NCBI RefSeq assembly: GCF_900106535.1
Contig: NZ_FNOH01000004.1
Coordinates: 248,001-312,000 of the forward strand
Direction: 5' to 3'
DNA length: 64,000 nt
DNA from: Myxococcus xanthus
Lineage (GTDB): Bacteria; Myxococcota; Myxococcia; Myxococcales; Myxococcaceae
A program made the translations under genes and the position numbers. The notes beneath the pieces are model-generated. The model was not told the origin of the DNA, ran no database searches, and saw only the letters and a program-made list of their open reading frames with translations. Below are positions 41,986 to 51,367 of the stretch, in pieces. Within the stretch, counting starts at the first letter, position 1. Every line of letters begins with the position of its first letter.

Positions 41986-43620
41986 ATGCACCGGAAGACC
42001 CCCTTTCACCTTGCCCCCTGGGCGGCCGCACTGATGCTGCTGGCCAGCACCGCGAGTGCGGGGACGCTGTATCGAGACCCTTATCTGCAGAAGGTGGGAC
42101 CGGACACGGCGACGATCGCCTTCCGGCTCGCCGCCAACTGCCAGGCGGAGGTGCGCTACGGCGAAGGAGCAGCCAACCAGTCGGCTGTCTCCCAGGACGG
42201 CGGGAAGTTGCACGCGGTGGTGTTGACCGGGCTGAAGCCAGGCACCGAGTACACGTACGAGGTGTCGGCCTGTGGCCTGCGCACGCAGCTCAATCGATTC
42301 CGCACCGCGCCGGTGCCGGGGACCCGCAGCGTGCACTTCGTGGCGGTGGGCGACTTTGGCACGGGCGGCTCGAACCAGAAGAAGGTCGCCGCGGCCATGG
42401 TCAAGCGGCAGGCGGGGCTGTTCGTCGCGCTGGGGGACAACGCCTACGCCGGTGGCACCGAGGCGGAAATCCAGAACAACCTCTTCGTGCCCATGGAGGC
42501 CCTGCTGGCCCAGGTGCCGTTCTTCGCGGCGCTCGGCAACCATGAGTACGTGACGAACCAGGGGCAGCCCTACCTGGACAACCTCTACCTGCCCACCAAC
42601 AACCCCGAGGGCACGGAGCGCTACTACTCGTTCGACTGGGGCCACGTGCACTTCGTGGCGCTCGACTCCAACTGCGCCGTGGGACTGGCGTCGGCGGACC
42701 GTTGCACGCGGGATGCGCAGAAGGCGTGGCTGGAGCGGGACCTCGCGGGGTCGACGCAGCCGTGGAAGATTGTCTTCTTCCACCACCCGCCCTGGTCCAG
42801 TGGCGAGCACGGCTCGCAGCTCGCCATGCGCCGCCACTTCGGCCCCATCATGGAGAAGTACGGCGTGGACCTGGTGCTCACCGGGCACGACCACAACTAC
42901 GAGCGCAGCAAACCCATGAAGGGTGACGCCGTCGCCGGGTCCGGCGAAAAGGGCATCCCCTACCTCGTGGTGGGCGGCGGCGGCGCGACGCTGAGGAAGC
43001 TCCCCGGCAGCAAGCCGGACTGGAGCGTCATCCGCGACAACCAGGCCTATGGCTTCCTCGACGTGACAGTGGTCGACGGCACGCTCACCGCGCAGTTGCT
43101 CGGGGTGAACGGAGACCCCGTGGACCGCTTCACGCTGCAGAAGGAGCTGCCTCCGCAGGAGCAGCTTCCCGAGGGTGCGATGACGCTCGTCGTGGAGGGC
43201 GAGCGGGGCGTGGCCCCCCACCGCGCCTTCTTCCGGGCCACGCCGTCCCTCGAGGCCGCCACGGTGACCTGGGATTTCGGCGACGGCGGCACGGCCGAGG
43301 GCGAGGCCGCCGAGCACGTCTTCGCCATTCCCGGGCAGTACACGGTGACGGCCACCGCCACCCAGGGCACGGTGAAGCAGACGGCCACCGCCCTGGTCCA
43401 GGTGGCGGAGACTCCCGGTGAGGAGCCCCAGACGCCGGATGACGGCACGACGGACCCGGGCTCACCGGAGCCCCGCCCTGGGCTTCCGGACTCTCCCGGC
43501 CCCCCGGATGACGGCATGAGCAGCTCGAACGGTGGCTGCACCGCGGGCCCCACCGCCACCCTCCTCCCGGCGGCCCTGGCCCTGCTGGCCGCGGGTCTGC
43601 TCCACCGGCGCCGCAAGTAG
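41986..43620 (+). CDS. Secreted metallophosphoesterase (purple acid phosphatase type) with PKD domain and MYXO-CTERM anchor
   Basis: The 544-residue protein has a signal peptide, an N-terminal fibronectin-like domain (about 30-110), and a calcineurin-type phosphoesterase with GDFG, GDNAY, GNHE, FHHPPW and GHDHNYER (about 120-305), the full dimetal set. A PKD-like module (VTWDFGDGGTAEGE) lies at about 400-470. After a Pro/Asp/Gly linker the C-terminus reads GGCTAG, a hydrophobic stretch and HRRRK, a MYXO-CTERM sorting signal. It likely releases phosphate outside the cell. It lies 129 bases after the VTC operon on the same strand, so any link to it is circumstantial. Confidence 0.92.
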   Translation: MHRKTPFHLAPWAAALMLLASTASAGTLYRDPYLQKVGPDTATIAFRLAANCQAEVRYGEGAANQSAVSQDGGKLHAVVLTGLKPGTEYTYEVSACGLRTQLNRFRTAPVPGTRSVHFVAVGDFGTGGSNQKKVAAAMVKRQAGLFVALGDNAYAGGTEAEIQNNLFVPMEALLAQVPFFAALGNHEYVTNQGQPYLDNLYLPTNNPEGTERYYSFDWGHVHFVALDSNCAVGLASADRCTRDAQKAWLERDLAGSTQPWKIVFFHHPPWSSGEHGSQLAMRRHFGPIMEKYGVDLVLTGHDHNYERSKPMKGDAVAGSGEKGIPYLVVGGGGATLRKLPGSKPDWSVIRDNQAYGFLDVTVVDGTLTAQLLGVNGDPVDRFTLQKELPPQEQLPEGAMTLVVEGERGVAPHRAFFRATPSLEAATVTWDFGDGGTAEGEAAEHVFAIPGQYTVTATATQGTVKQTATALVQVAETPGEEPQTPDDGTTDPGSPEPRPGLPDSPGPPDDGMSSSNGGCTAGPTATLLPAALALLAAGLLHRRRK

Positions 43621-43728
43621 GGCCTCCCCGCCCAAGGCCCCCCCGCGCCCTCCTCCTGACGTCACACGGCGGAGGGGCGGGCGTCCGCCAGGGCGGATTT
43701 GCTTTCCGCGCTTGTCAACCCGGCCCGA

Positions 43729-43748
43729 GGAATGCAAAGCCGCATTCC
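43729..43748. promoter_or_regulatory. Inverted repeat abutting the RNA methyltransferase start
   Basis: GGAATGC and GCATTCC flank a 6-base centre and end 3 bases before the ATG at 43752, where no Shine-Dalgarno is visible. It could be an operator or a 5'-leader hairpin that controls translation. Confidence 0.4.
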
Positions 43749-43751
43749 GTC

Positions 43752-45170
43752 ATGGCCACCCAACGCAAGTCCCGCCCGCACTCGCGGTCGGCCCCGAAGA
43801 AGTCCGGCGCTCCGTCCGGGAAGAAGCCCTCCCCCTCCGAGCGGCCCGAGCGGCCCCTGCGAGAAGACCTGGTCCTTCAGGCCTGCCTGGAGGCGTACGG
43901 CTCGGTCCGGCACGAGGGCCGCATGGCCGACCGCGCGCTGGACTTCACCCTGCGCCGCAAGGCCAACCTCTACTCCAACGAGCGCCGCGCCGTGGCCGAG
44001 CGCGTCTACGGCCTGCTGCGCCGCCAGCGGACGGTGGACTTCCTGCTGTCCCGCGCCCACCCACGCTTCGACAGCCTGGAGACCTCGCGCCAGGACGTGC
44101 TCCGCCTGGCCGCCTCACGCGTCCTCTACGGCGAGCCCCACGGCCTGGTGGCCCGCCAGTCCGCGCTGGCGCCCCCGGATGCGCAAGCCCTGGGTGCCCT
44201 TCCCGAAGCCGCCGCCGCCCTGGAGGCCCTGCCCGCCCGCGAGCGCTTCCCCATCGCCGCGTCGCTGCCGGACTTCCTCGCCGACCGCTTCCTCCAGACG
44301 TTCGGCCGGGACGCCGCTCGCGCCGCGGAGGCGATGAACGAGCGCGCCCCGCTGGTCGCCCGCGCCAACCTCCTCAAGGGGGACCGCGACGCGCTGGCGC
44401 AGCGGCTGAAAGCGGAGACCGTGGACGTCAAGCCCACGCCGCTGTCGCCCATGGGCCTGGTGCTGGAGACGCGCATCAACGCCTTCTCCCTGGAGAGCTT
44501 CCGCGAAGGCATGCTGGAGCTCCAGGACGAGGGCAGCCAGTTGCTCGGCATGCTGGTGGACGCGCCGCCCACGCGCGTGGTGGATGCGTGCGCGGGTGCC
44601 GGCGGCAAGACGCTGCAGCTCGCCGCGCAGATGAAGAACCGGGGTGACTTGCACGCCCTGGACATCGATGAGCGCCGCATGGAGGACCTGAAGAAGCGCG
44701 CGCGCCGCGCGGGTGTGCACAACGTGCGCGCCCAGCTCATCCCCCACGAGGGCCCGGAGGCCGACGCCGCGCTGACGCCCCTCAAGGGCAAGGCGGACCG
44801 GGTGCTGGTGGACGCGCCGTGCAGCGGCACCGGCACCTTCCGCCGCAAGCCTGACGCGCGCTACCGCCTCACGCCGGAGGATTTGGAGATGCACGTGGGC
44901 CGGCAGAAGGCCCTGCTGGCGCGCTTCGCCACGCTGGTGAAGCCCGGTGGCCGGCTCATCTACGGCACGTGCAGCGTGCTGCGGGAGGAGAACGAGAACG
45001 TGGTGGAGGACTTCCTCGCGAAGCACCCCGAGTTCACGGTGAAGCCGGTGGCGGAGCTGCTGGGGGCGGAGCTGGCCGAGAAGGTCGGCCCCGGCCCCTT
45101 CCTCCGGCTGGCGCCTCACACCCACGGGACCGACGGATTCTTCGGCGCCGTCCTCGTCCGCGCGAAGTAA
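43752..45170 (+). CDS. RsmB/NOP2-family RNA cytosine-C5 methyltransferase
   Basis: The 472-residue protein has a basic N-terminal tail, a helical NusB-like region (about 38-170) and a C-terminal methyltransferase with DACAGAGGKTLQLA (SAM site), DAPCSGTGTFRRKPD (catalytic Pro-Cys motif) and GTCSVLREENE (second Cys). These mark rRNA m5C methyltransferases such as RsmB, which modifies 16S rRNA. The N-terminal part is less typical than in RsmB of enterics, so the target site is uncertain. An inverted repeat lies directly before the start. Confidence 0.88.
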   Translation: MATQRKSRPHSRSAPKKSGAPSGKKPSPSERPERPLREDLVLQACLEAYGSVRHEGRMADRALDFTLRRKANLYSNERRAVAERVYGLLRRQRTVDFLLSRAHPRFDSLETSRQDVLRLAASRVLYGEPHGLVARQSALAPPDAQALGALPEAAAALEALPARERFPIAASLPDFLADRFLQTFGRDAARAAEAMNERAPLVARANLLKGDRDALAQRLKAETVDVKPTPLSPMGLVLETRINAFSLESFREGMLELQDEGSQLLGMLVDAPPTRVVDACAGAGGKTLQLAAQMKNRGDLHALDIDERRMEDLKKRARRAGVHNVRAQLIPHEGPEADAALTPLKGKADRVLVDAPCSGTGTFRRKPDARYRLTPEDLEMHVGRQKALLARFATLVKPGGRLIYGTCSVLREENENVVEDFLAKHPEFTVKPVAELLGAELAEKVGPGPFLRLAPHTHGTDGFFGAVLVRAK

Positions 45171-45200
45171 CCTGCGGCCGGGGGGAGAGAGACACTGCTC

Positions 45201-46976
45201 ATGCACCGTGCCGTCCGCTACCGCGTCTCCATGCCCCGGCCGCATACGCACCTGCTGGAGGTGGAAGCCTCCTTTCCAGGAGGCGCCAGCGTGCTGGACG
45301 CCGTGATGCCGGTGTGGACGCCCGGCAGCTACATGGTGCGGGAGTTCGCGCGGCAGGTGCAGGACATGACGGCCCATGCGCCGGACGGAACGCTCCTTCC
45401 GGTGCGGCGCGCGGACAAGCGCACCTGGCGGGTGGACGCGAAGGGCGTGGCCGTCACGCTGCGCTACCGCGTCTATGCCAACGAGCTGACGGTGCGCACC
45501 AACCACCTGGACGGCTCACACGCCTACTTCAACGGCGCCGCCACGTTCCTCTACACGGAGGACACGCGCGGGCTGGAGCACCACGTCACGGTGGACGCGC
45601 CCTCCGGCTGGCGGACCTTCTGCGCGCTGGGCCAACGCGCGAACACCTTCGTCGCCCAGGACTACGACGAGTTGGTGGACAGCCCCTTCGAGGTCGGTCC
45701 CCACACGCCGCTCACCTTCAGTGTGGAGGGCGTGCCACACGAAGTCGTGGTGTGGGGCGACACGGTGCAGGACCCGGAGCGGCTGTGCGCGGACCTGAAG
45801 CGCATCTGCGAATGCCAGGCCCGCGTGTTCGGCGGCCTGCCCATGCCGCGCTACCTCATCCTGCTGTACCTGACGGACCGGGGCCGAGGCGGCCTGGAGC
45901 ACAAGGCCAGCACCGCGCTGTTGTTCCCCCGCGTCGGACTTTCCACCAACCGCGGCTGGGAGGACCTGCTCACCCTGGTGGCGCACGAGTACTTCCACCT
46001 GTGGTTCATCAAGCGGGTGAAGCCGCGCGCGCTGGTGCCCTTCGACTACGCGAAGGAGAACTACACCTCGCTGCTGTGGGCCTTCGAGGGCTCCACGGCG
46101 TACTACGACAACCTCTTCGTGCGGCGCGCCGGGCTGATGTCCGCGCAGCGCTACCTCACGCGCCTGGGCGAAACACTCACCGCGCTGCATGCCACGCCGG
46201 GGCGGCGCGTGCAGACGCTGGCGGAGGCGTCGCTGGTGAGCTGGGTGAAGCACTACCGCCCGGACGAGAACTCGCCCAACAGCGCCATCTCCTACTACCT
46301 CAAGGGCGAGGTCGTCTCCGCGCTGCTCGACCTGGAGATCCGCCGCGCCACCGGTGACGCCCGTGGCCTGGATGACGTCGTGCGCGTCTTGTGGCAGCGC
46401 TACAGCGACGGCTCCGGCGTTCCCGAGGACGGCGTCGAAGCCGTGGCCAGCGAGGTGGCCGGCGTGGACCTGACGCCCTTCTTCGACCGGGCGCTACGCA
46501 CCACGCAGCCGCTGGACTACTCCGTCTTCTCCCACGTGGGCCTGGAGCTGAACTTCCGTCCGCGCGAGGCCGCCAGCGACAAGGGAGGCACGCCGCCGCG
46601 AAACCGGGCGGGGGAAGGGAAGCCCAAGGGCTGGCTGGGCGTCACCACGCGGGGCAGTGGCACCGTGGCGGTGGTGATGGATGGCTCGCCCGCACAGGAC
46701 GCGGGGCTCTACGTGGAGGACGACCTGGTCGCGCTGAATGGCTGGAAGGTGGACGGCGCCACCCTGCTGTCCCGCTGCGAGGAGCGGAGGCCCGGCGAGA
46801 CGGTGCGGCTCACGGTGTTCCGCCGCGACCGGCTGCTCGAAATCCCGGTGGTGCTGGGGACGAAGCCCGCGGAGGCGGCGTGGCTGTCCCGCGTGGAGCG
46901 CCCCACCGACGCCCAGAAGGCCGCCTATCAGGCGTGGCTCGGAAGCCCCTGGGAAGAGTCCCCTGGGCAGTCGTAG
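45201..46976 (+). CDS. M61-family (glycyl aminopeptidase-like) metallopeptidase with PDZ domain
   Basis: The 591-residue protein has an N-terminal beta domain (about 1-160), a zinc peptidase core with LVAHEYFHLWFIKRVKP near residue 258 (HExxH) and the downstream Glu in FEGSTAYYDN, and a C-terminal PDZ domain (about 475-570). This is the M61 layout. No signal peptide is visible, so it is probably cytoplasmic. Family members cleave N-terminal Gly or Ala from peptides. The next gene begins 11 bases after its stop and is likely co-transcribed. Confidence 0.92.
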   Translation: MHRAVRYRVSMPRPHTHLLEVEASFPGGASVLDAVMPVWTPGSYMVREFARQVQDMTAHAPDGTLLPVRRADKRTWRVDAKGVAVTLRYRVYANELTVRTNHLDGSHAYFNGAATFLYTEDTRGLEHHVTVDAPSGWRTFCALGQRANTFVAQDYDELVDSPFEVGPHTPLTFSVEGVPHEVVVWGDTVQDPERLCADLKRICECQARVFGGLPMPRYLILLYLTDRGRGGLEHKASTALLFPRVGLSTNRGWEDLLTLVAHEYFHLWFIKRVKPRALVPFDYAKENYTSLLWAFEGSTAYYDNLFVRRAGLMSAQRYLTRLGETLTALHATPGRRVQTLAEASLVSWVKHYRPDENSPNSAISYYLKGEVVSALLDLEIRRATGDARGLDDVVRVLWQRYSDGSGVPEDGVEAVASEVAGVDLTPFFDRALRTTQPLDYSVFSHVGLELNFRPREAASDKGGTPPRNRAGEGKPKGWLGVTTRGSGTVAVVMDGSPAQDAGLYVEDDLVALNGWKVDGATLLSRCEERRPGETVRLTVFRRDRLLEIPVVLGTKPAEAAWLSRVERPTDAQKAAYQAWLGSPWEESPGQS

Positions 46977-46987
46977 GCTTGGGGGCC

Positions 46988-48454
46988 ATGAGCCCCTCAT
47001 CGCCCAACATCATTCCACCGGATGCGCCCCTGCCCCGCTGCCAGCGGCATCGGACCACCGTGGCCGGGTGGCGTTGCGAGAGGTGCAACGAAACGCTCTG
47101 CCCCGACTGCGTGGTGGGCCGGCGGGCCCAGACGGTGGAGCTGGTGGCGTGCGAGCGCTGCGGCGACGTGGCGCAGACCCTGCTCACCTCCCGCAGCCGG
47201 GTGTCCGTGGCGCAGCGGCTCAAGGGCGCGTGGCGCTACGTCTTCACCCCGTCCGGCTCGCAGGTCATCGTGGCGGTCAGCGTCTTCCTGGCGGCGCTCC
47301 GGTGGCTGGTGGAGCTGGCCATCTCCTTCTCGGCCCTCATCCCGCTGACCATTTACGGAGGCGTCTTCTGGGGCACCTTCTTCACGCTCGCGCGGGATTC
47401 GGCGCGCGGCGAGACGGCGCTGCGCTCGCCCGACTACCGCGACTACTTCCATGACGCGGTCCTCCCCGGCCTCCGCGGCGTGGTGACCTTCGCCGTCGTC
47501 TGGATGCCCGCGTTCCTCTACGTCACCGTGGTGCGCCCGCTCCTCCAAGAGGGGCGTTCGGCGCTCGGCGCGTGGATTCGGGGCCTGGACACCCCCGGGC
47601 TGCTGACAGTGGATCCGGTGCTGATCGGCCTGCTGCTGCTCGGCGTCCTCTGGCTGCCCGCGGCGCTCCTCATCACCGCCGCGCGCCAGCCACTGCTGAC
47701 CTTGTTCGACGTGCCCGGAACCCTTCGCATCGTCCGCCGCCTGGGCCGGGACTACACGCTGGTCGCGGGAACGCTGGTGGGCCTGGGCGTCCTCCACCTC
47801 ATGACGCACGGGGTGGCGTTGCTGCTGCGCATGCTGGACCTCTTCGTCATCTCACGCGTACTGGCCGAAGCCGTCACGCTGGTCATCCCATTCACCGCCG
47901 CGCACGTGGTGGGGCTGCTGCTGTACACGCGGGGCGATGCGCTGGGGTATGGCCTCGAGCAAGACTACCTGACCCCTGTGCTGGGCGACGCACAACCGAG
48001 CCGCATGGCGCCGCCCCTGCGCGATGCCGGTCCCATTCCCTTCACCGGAGCGGCGGCCAGGGCCATCGAGACGGGAAGCTCCAACGACGACACCCTGGAG
48101 GCGCTGGCGGCCGCGGTGAACGCCCGCGATGTTCCACTCGCGATGTCGCTGTATGCCACGGTGCGGCAGCAACCGCGGCTGCGTGTGCCCCCAGAGCACC
48201 ACCTGTTCGTCGGACAGGCCGCGGCCGTGGAAGGAAATTTCCCACTGGCGGTAGCGGCGTTGGAATCCGCGGCAGACACGGCGCCCGATGAGCCCACCGC
48301 GCCCCGTGCGTTGGTACTTCTGGCGCGTGTGTTGGGTGAACGGATGCACGACGCGCCGCGCGCGGAAGAAGTCTACCGCTACGTGCTCCACCGTTACCCA
48401 GACACGGCAGCGGCACGCTTCGCGAGTGAACGCGTGTCTCCGACTTCCGACTGA
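46988..48454 (+). CDS. Membrane protein with B-box-type zinc finger and TPR-like C-terminus
   Basis: The 488-residue protein opens with a B-box-like zinc module (CQRHRTTVAGWRC, CNETLCPDC, CERCG, within residues 17-60). About six membrane helices follow between residues 90 and 330. The C-terminal 120 residues look like tetratricopeptide repeats (VALESAADTAPDE, EEVYRYVLHRYPD). The combination suggests an inner-membrane scaffold, but no known function applies. The ATG at 46988 lies 11 bases after the M61 peptidase gene. The upstream extension of the frame is shadow. Confidence 0.8.
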   Translation: MSPSSPNIIPPDAPLPRCQRHRTTVAGWRCERCNETLCPDCVVGRRAQTVELVACERCGDVAQTLLTSRSRVSVAQRLKGAWRYVFTPSGSQVIVAVSVFLAALRWLVELAISFSALIPLTIYGGVFWGTFFTLARDSARGETALRSPDYRDYFHDAVLPGLRGVVTFAVVWMPAFLYVTVVRPLLQEGRSALGAWIRGLDTPGLLTVDPVLIGLLLLGVLWLPAALLITAARQPLLTLFDVPGTLRIVRRLGRDYTLVAGTLVGLGVLHLMTHGVALLLRMLDLFVISRVLAEAVTLVIPFTAAHVVGLLLYTRGDALGYGLEQDYLTPVLGDAQPSRMAPPLRDAGPIPFTGAAARAIETGSSNDDTLEALAAAVNARDVPLAMSLYATVRQQPRLRVPPEHHLFVGQAAAVEGNFPLAVAALESAADTAPDEPTAPRALVLLARVLGERMHDAPRAEEVYRYVLHRYPDTAAARFASERVSPTSD

Positions 48455-48498
48455 TACAGACGTTGCCGCGCTCGCACGCCAGCATCACCCTTCACGGC

Positions 48499-48882
48499 AT
48501 GGTTCGCGCACGCTGGTTTTCGTGGCTCATCGGTTTCGGTCTCTTCGCGGCATGTGACCAGGCGCCTCGCATGGAGCGCGCGGTGGACGACTGCCAGGCG
48601 GAGCAGGTGTCGTTGAAGGTGGAGGTGCTGTCGGCGGAGGGCGCGCGCGTGCGCGGGGCGACAGTCACCGGCACCAACGTGACCTCCAACGTGAGCATCA
48701 CCGGCGTGACAGACGACCAGGGCGTCAGCACCGCCATCAACGAATCGCTCGCGCCCAGCGCGGTGCGAGTCGTGGCCACCGCGGGCGCCAAGGTGTCCGA
48801 CGCCCAGCAGGTGGAATGGGTGTGTGACACCTGCAACTGCCAGCCAGAGCCGGCCACCCTCCAACTCCAGCTCAATCCGTAG
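48499..48882 (+). CDS. Small lipoprotein with Ig-like/carboxypeptidase-regulatory-like domain
   Basis: The 127-residue protein starts at the ATG at 48499. Its signal peptide (WFSWLIGFGLFAAC) ends in a lipobox at Cys18. The mature part is one beta-rich module of the big-Ig or carboxypeptidase-regulatory type (ARVRGATVTGTN, TDDQGVSTAIN) with three more Cys near the C-terminus (CDTCNC). Function is unknown. No clear terminator follows. Confidence 0.75.
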   Translation: MVRARWFSWLIGFGLFAACDQAPRMERAVDDCQAEQVSLKVEVLSAEGARVRGATVTGTNVTSNVSITGVTDDQGVSTAINESLAPSAVRVVATAGAKVSDAQQVEWVCDTCNCQPEPATLQLQLNP

Positions 48883-49157
48883 GACCCGCGCCGCGCGACG
48901 CTGAGACAACCGCTGTTTCATGGATTCATCTGAATGAACGCGAGGGAGGTTGTGCTCCACCCGCCCCATGGAGTACGGCTGGTGACATGCGTGACGCTCG
49001 TCAGCCTTCCCCGCGTCTGGCCTCCCCTGCTTCCAGGGGGGCCCTCCAGTCGGCTTCCTCCGAGCACGGGGCCGCGGGGATGTGTTGCCGCGGTGTGCGC
49101 GTTCCCCGCGCAAGGGGTCCTGTCAGCCCACGTTCCAGGTAGGTCCGGGCCCTCATC

Positions 49158-50039
49158 ATGTCCGCAGACACGGTGGAACAGTTGCTTCAGTGCGCGCTGT
49201 CCGAGCTGACCGCGCGCTTCGTCACCCAGGCCACCCCCGTCCCCACCGGCTTGCTGGAGGCGTTGGACGCGGACCCGCGCGCGGGCGCTCATGCGCTCGC
49301 CCGGCGCATCCGTTCGCGCCAGGAGAAGAACCGCGCGGAGGGCCAGCGCATGCGCAAGCTGCTCCGTTTCGAGACGGAGCTCTGGGAGCAGGGCCACACG
49401 CACATCGCGGGTGTGGACGAGGCGGGCATGGCGCCCCTGGCGGGGCCCGTCGTGGCCGCCGCGGCCGTGCTGCCCAAGGGTTTCCGGCTCAAGGGGCTGG
49501 ATGACTCGAAGAAGATTCTCGACGCCGAGAAGCGCGAGTCGCTGGCCGAGGCCATCAAGCGCGACGCGGTGGCATGGGCCGTGGGCCGCGCGGAGGTGGA
49601 GGAAATCGACCGCATCAACATCTACCACGCGGGCCTGCTGGCCATGCGCCGCGCGGTGGAGGGGCTGTCGGTGAAGCCGGACCACCTGCTGGTGGATGCT
49701 CGCACGGTGCCGGAGTGCTCGGTGCCGCAGAAGGGCATCATCAAGGGGGACGCACTGTCTCTCAGCATCGCAGCGGCCTCCATCCTGGCGAAGACGACGC
49801 GCGACCGTTGGATGGCGGAGCTGGATGACCAGTACCCGGGTTATGGGCTCGCCGCGCACAAGGGCTACCCGACGCCGCACCACCTGCAGGTGCTGCGTGA
49901 AAAGGGCGTGCTGCCCATCCACCGACGCAGCTTCGCGCCGGTGCGCGAGGCCCTGGGCCTGCCGACCGGCTCACCGCCTTCCGCCCTCCAGGCGGAGCTG
50001 TTCCCCGAGGCCCCTTCCCGAACAGGGGTGAAGTCATGA
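49158..50039 (+). CDS. rnhB: Ribonuclease HII with N-terminal extension
   Basis: The 293-residue protein removes ribonucleotides from DNA:RNA duplexes. The catalytic core starts near residue 84 with [15 protein letters not shown]; Asp and Glu of DEAG are present, as are LLVDA (third acid), [17 protein letters not shown] and the final Asp region. The motif usually reads GRG or GKG after DEA, but here it is GMA. An N-terminal extension of about 80 helical residues resembles that of Bacillus RnhB. The ATG at 49158 is the first good start. The next gene overlaps it by ATGA. Confidence 0.92.
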   Translation: MSADTVEQLLQCALSELTARFVTQATPVPTGLLEALDADPRAGAHALARRIRSRQEKNRAEGQRMRKLLRFETELWEQGHTHIAGVDEAGMAPLAGPVVAAAAVLPKGFRLKGLDDSKKILDAEKRESLAEAIKRDAVAWAVGRAEVEEIDRINIYHAGLLAMRRAVEGLSVKPDHLLVDARTVPECSVPQKGIIKGDALSLSIAAASILAKTTRDRWMAELDDQYPGYGLAAHKGYPTPHHLQVLREKGVLPIHRRSFAPVREALGLPTGSPPSALQAELFPEAPSRTGVKS

Positions 50040-50671
50040 GCGCCGACCGGGACATCGACGAGTGGATGGCCGCGCGAGGCATCACCCTGCCCGAGGCCCG
50101 CGCTCGCACCCGCGCGGTGCTGGAGGAAGTGGGCCTCACCCGCCCCGGCCGCCAGCGCATGAGCGAGCCCAAGCTGCTCAAGGCGGCGGAGCTGCTGGCG
50201 GGGCGCTTCTTCTCCGTGTGCGCGGACGGCGCGTGCCTCAAGGTCGCGCAGGCCAGCGGGCGTGAGCCGATGCGTATCGAGCCACGGCTGCACTGTGAGC
50301 GCTGTGGCGGCTCGGCCAACCGCCGCGCGGAGGTGGCCTTCGTGGAGGCCTGCCAGCGCTACGGCGTGCGCCGCGTGGTGGTGGTGGGTGGCTCGCCGGC
50401 CGTGCGCGAGGAGCTGGAGGCCAAGCTGGGCCACCAGATTGACTTGCGGATGGTGGACGGCACGGAACGCCGCACGGCGGACCGCGCCCGCAGCGACCTG
50501 GACTGGGCGGACCTGGTGCTGGTGTGGGGCGCCACGGAGCTGCACCACAAGGTCAGCGGCCACTACACGCACGGTGGGCCGGCCTACAGCCACAAGGTGG
50601 TGCACGTCGTGAAGCGGGGCGTGGCCGCGCTGTTGGAAGAAGGCATCACCCACCTGGAGCGGACGCGCTGA
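50036..50671 (+). CDS. Protein of unknown function coupled to rnhB
   Basis: The 211-residue cytoplasmic protein starts within the rnhB stop (ATGA). The N-terminal 90 residues are helical and charged and end in an incomplete Cys motif (HCERCGG). The second half has a Rossmann-like core ([20 protein letters not shown] and [20 protein letters not shown]), which recalls DUF2325-type proteins. I cannot name a function. Tight coupling suggests a link to RNase HII or simply shared expression. Confidence 0.7.
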   Translation: MSADRDIDEWMAARGITLPEARARTRAVLEEVGLTRPGRQRMSEPKLLKAAELLAGRFFSVCADGACLKVAQASGREPMRIEPRLHCERCGGSANRRAEVAFVEACQRYGVRRVVVVGGSPAVREELEAKLGHQIDLRMVDGTERRTADRARSDLDWADLVLVWGATELHHKVSGHYTHGGPAYSHKVVHVVKRGVAALLEEGITHLERTR

Positions 50672-50712
50672 GTGCTGGACTCAGGCGACGCGCCAAAGCG
50701 ACGCTTGAGTCC

Positions 50713-51342
50713 ATGACGACCGAGTTCATCCTGCTCCGTCACGGAGAGACGGAGTGGAACTCCCTGGGGCGCCTCCAGGGACATCAGGACAGCACCTTGA
50801 GCCAGGTGGGCCTGCGCCAGGCAGACGCCCTGGCCGCGCGCCTGGAGCCCGTCCGATTCTCGGCGCTCTATTGCAGCGACCTGGGGCGGGCGCAGGAAAC
50901 GGCGCGGCGCATCGCCATCCGCACGGGCCACACCGTCCAGTCCGACACCCGCCTGCGCGAACGGGGCCTGGGCATCCTGGAAGGCCTCACCCGGGACGAG
51001 GCACGCCAGAAGCACCCGGACGTCTTCGCCGCGTACGCCGGTGGCGCGCCGGACTACATCGTCCCCGGCGGGGAGAGCACGTCCCAACGGCTGCGCCACG
51101 CGGTGGAGTGCCTGGAGGAACTGGGCGCGCGCCACCGGGGCGAACGGCTGGTGGTGGTGACCCACGGAGGCGTGCTCAGCCTCCTGTTCCGTCACAGCCT
51201 GGGGATTCCGCACGCGGCGCCGCGCACCTTCTCTGTGCTCAACGCCGGGTGGAACCAATTCGACTACCACGAAGGTGCGTGGCGGCTGGTGACGTGGGGT
51301 GACGTCACCCATCTGCGTGCCTCCAGCCTCGACGACACCTGA
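50713..51342 (+). CDS. Histidine phosphatase family protein (phosphoglycerate-mutase-like)
   Basis: The 209-residue protein has the catalytic RHGETEWN near residue 9, the ERGLGILEG motif and the second catalytic His in VVTHGGVLSLL, all features of the branch-1 histidine phosphatases (GpmB/CobC-like). The ATG at 50713 is chosen because the family begins a few residues before RHG. Substrate is not determined by sequence. It is convergent with the aminotransferase gene across 25 bases. Confidence 0.92.
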   Translation: MTTEFILLRHGETEWNSLGRLQGHQDSTLSQVGLRQADALAARLEPVRFSALYCSDLGRAQETARRIAIRTGHTVQSDTRLRERGLGILEGLTRDEARQKHPDVFAAYAGGAPDYIVPGGESTSQRLRHAVECLEELGARHRGERLVVVTHGGVLSLLFRHSLGIPHAAPRTFSVLNAGWNQFDYHEGAWRLVTWGDVTHLRASSLDDT

Positions 51343-51367
51343 GCGCCCGCGCGGACGCTCGTGGAGA

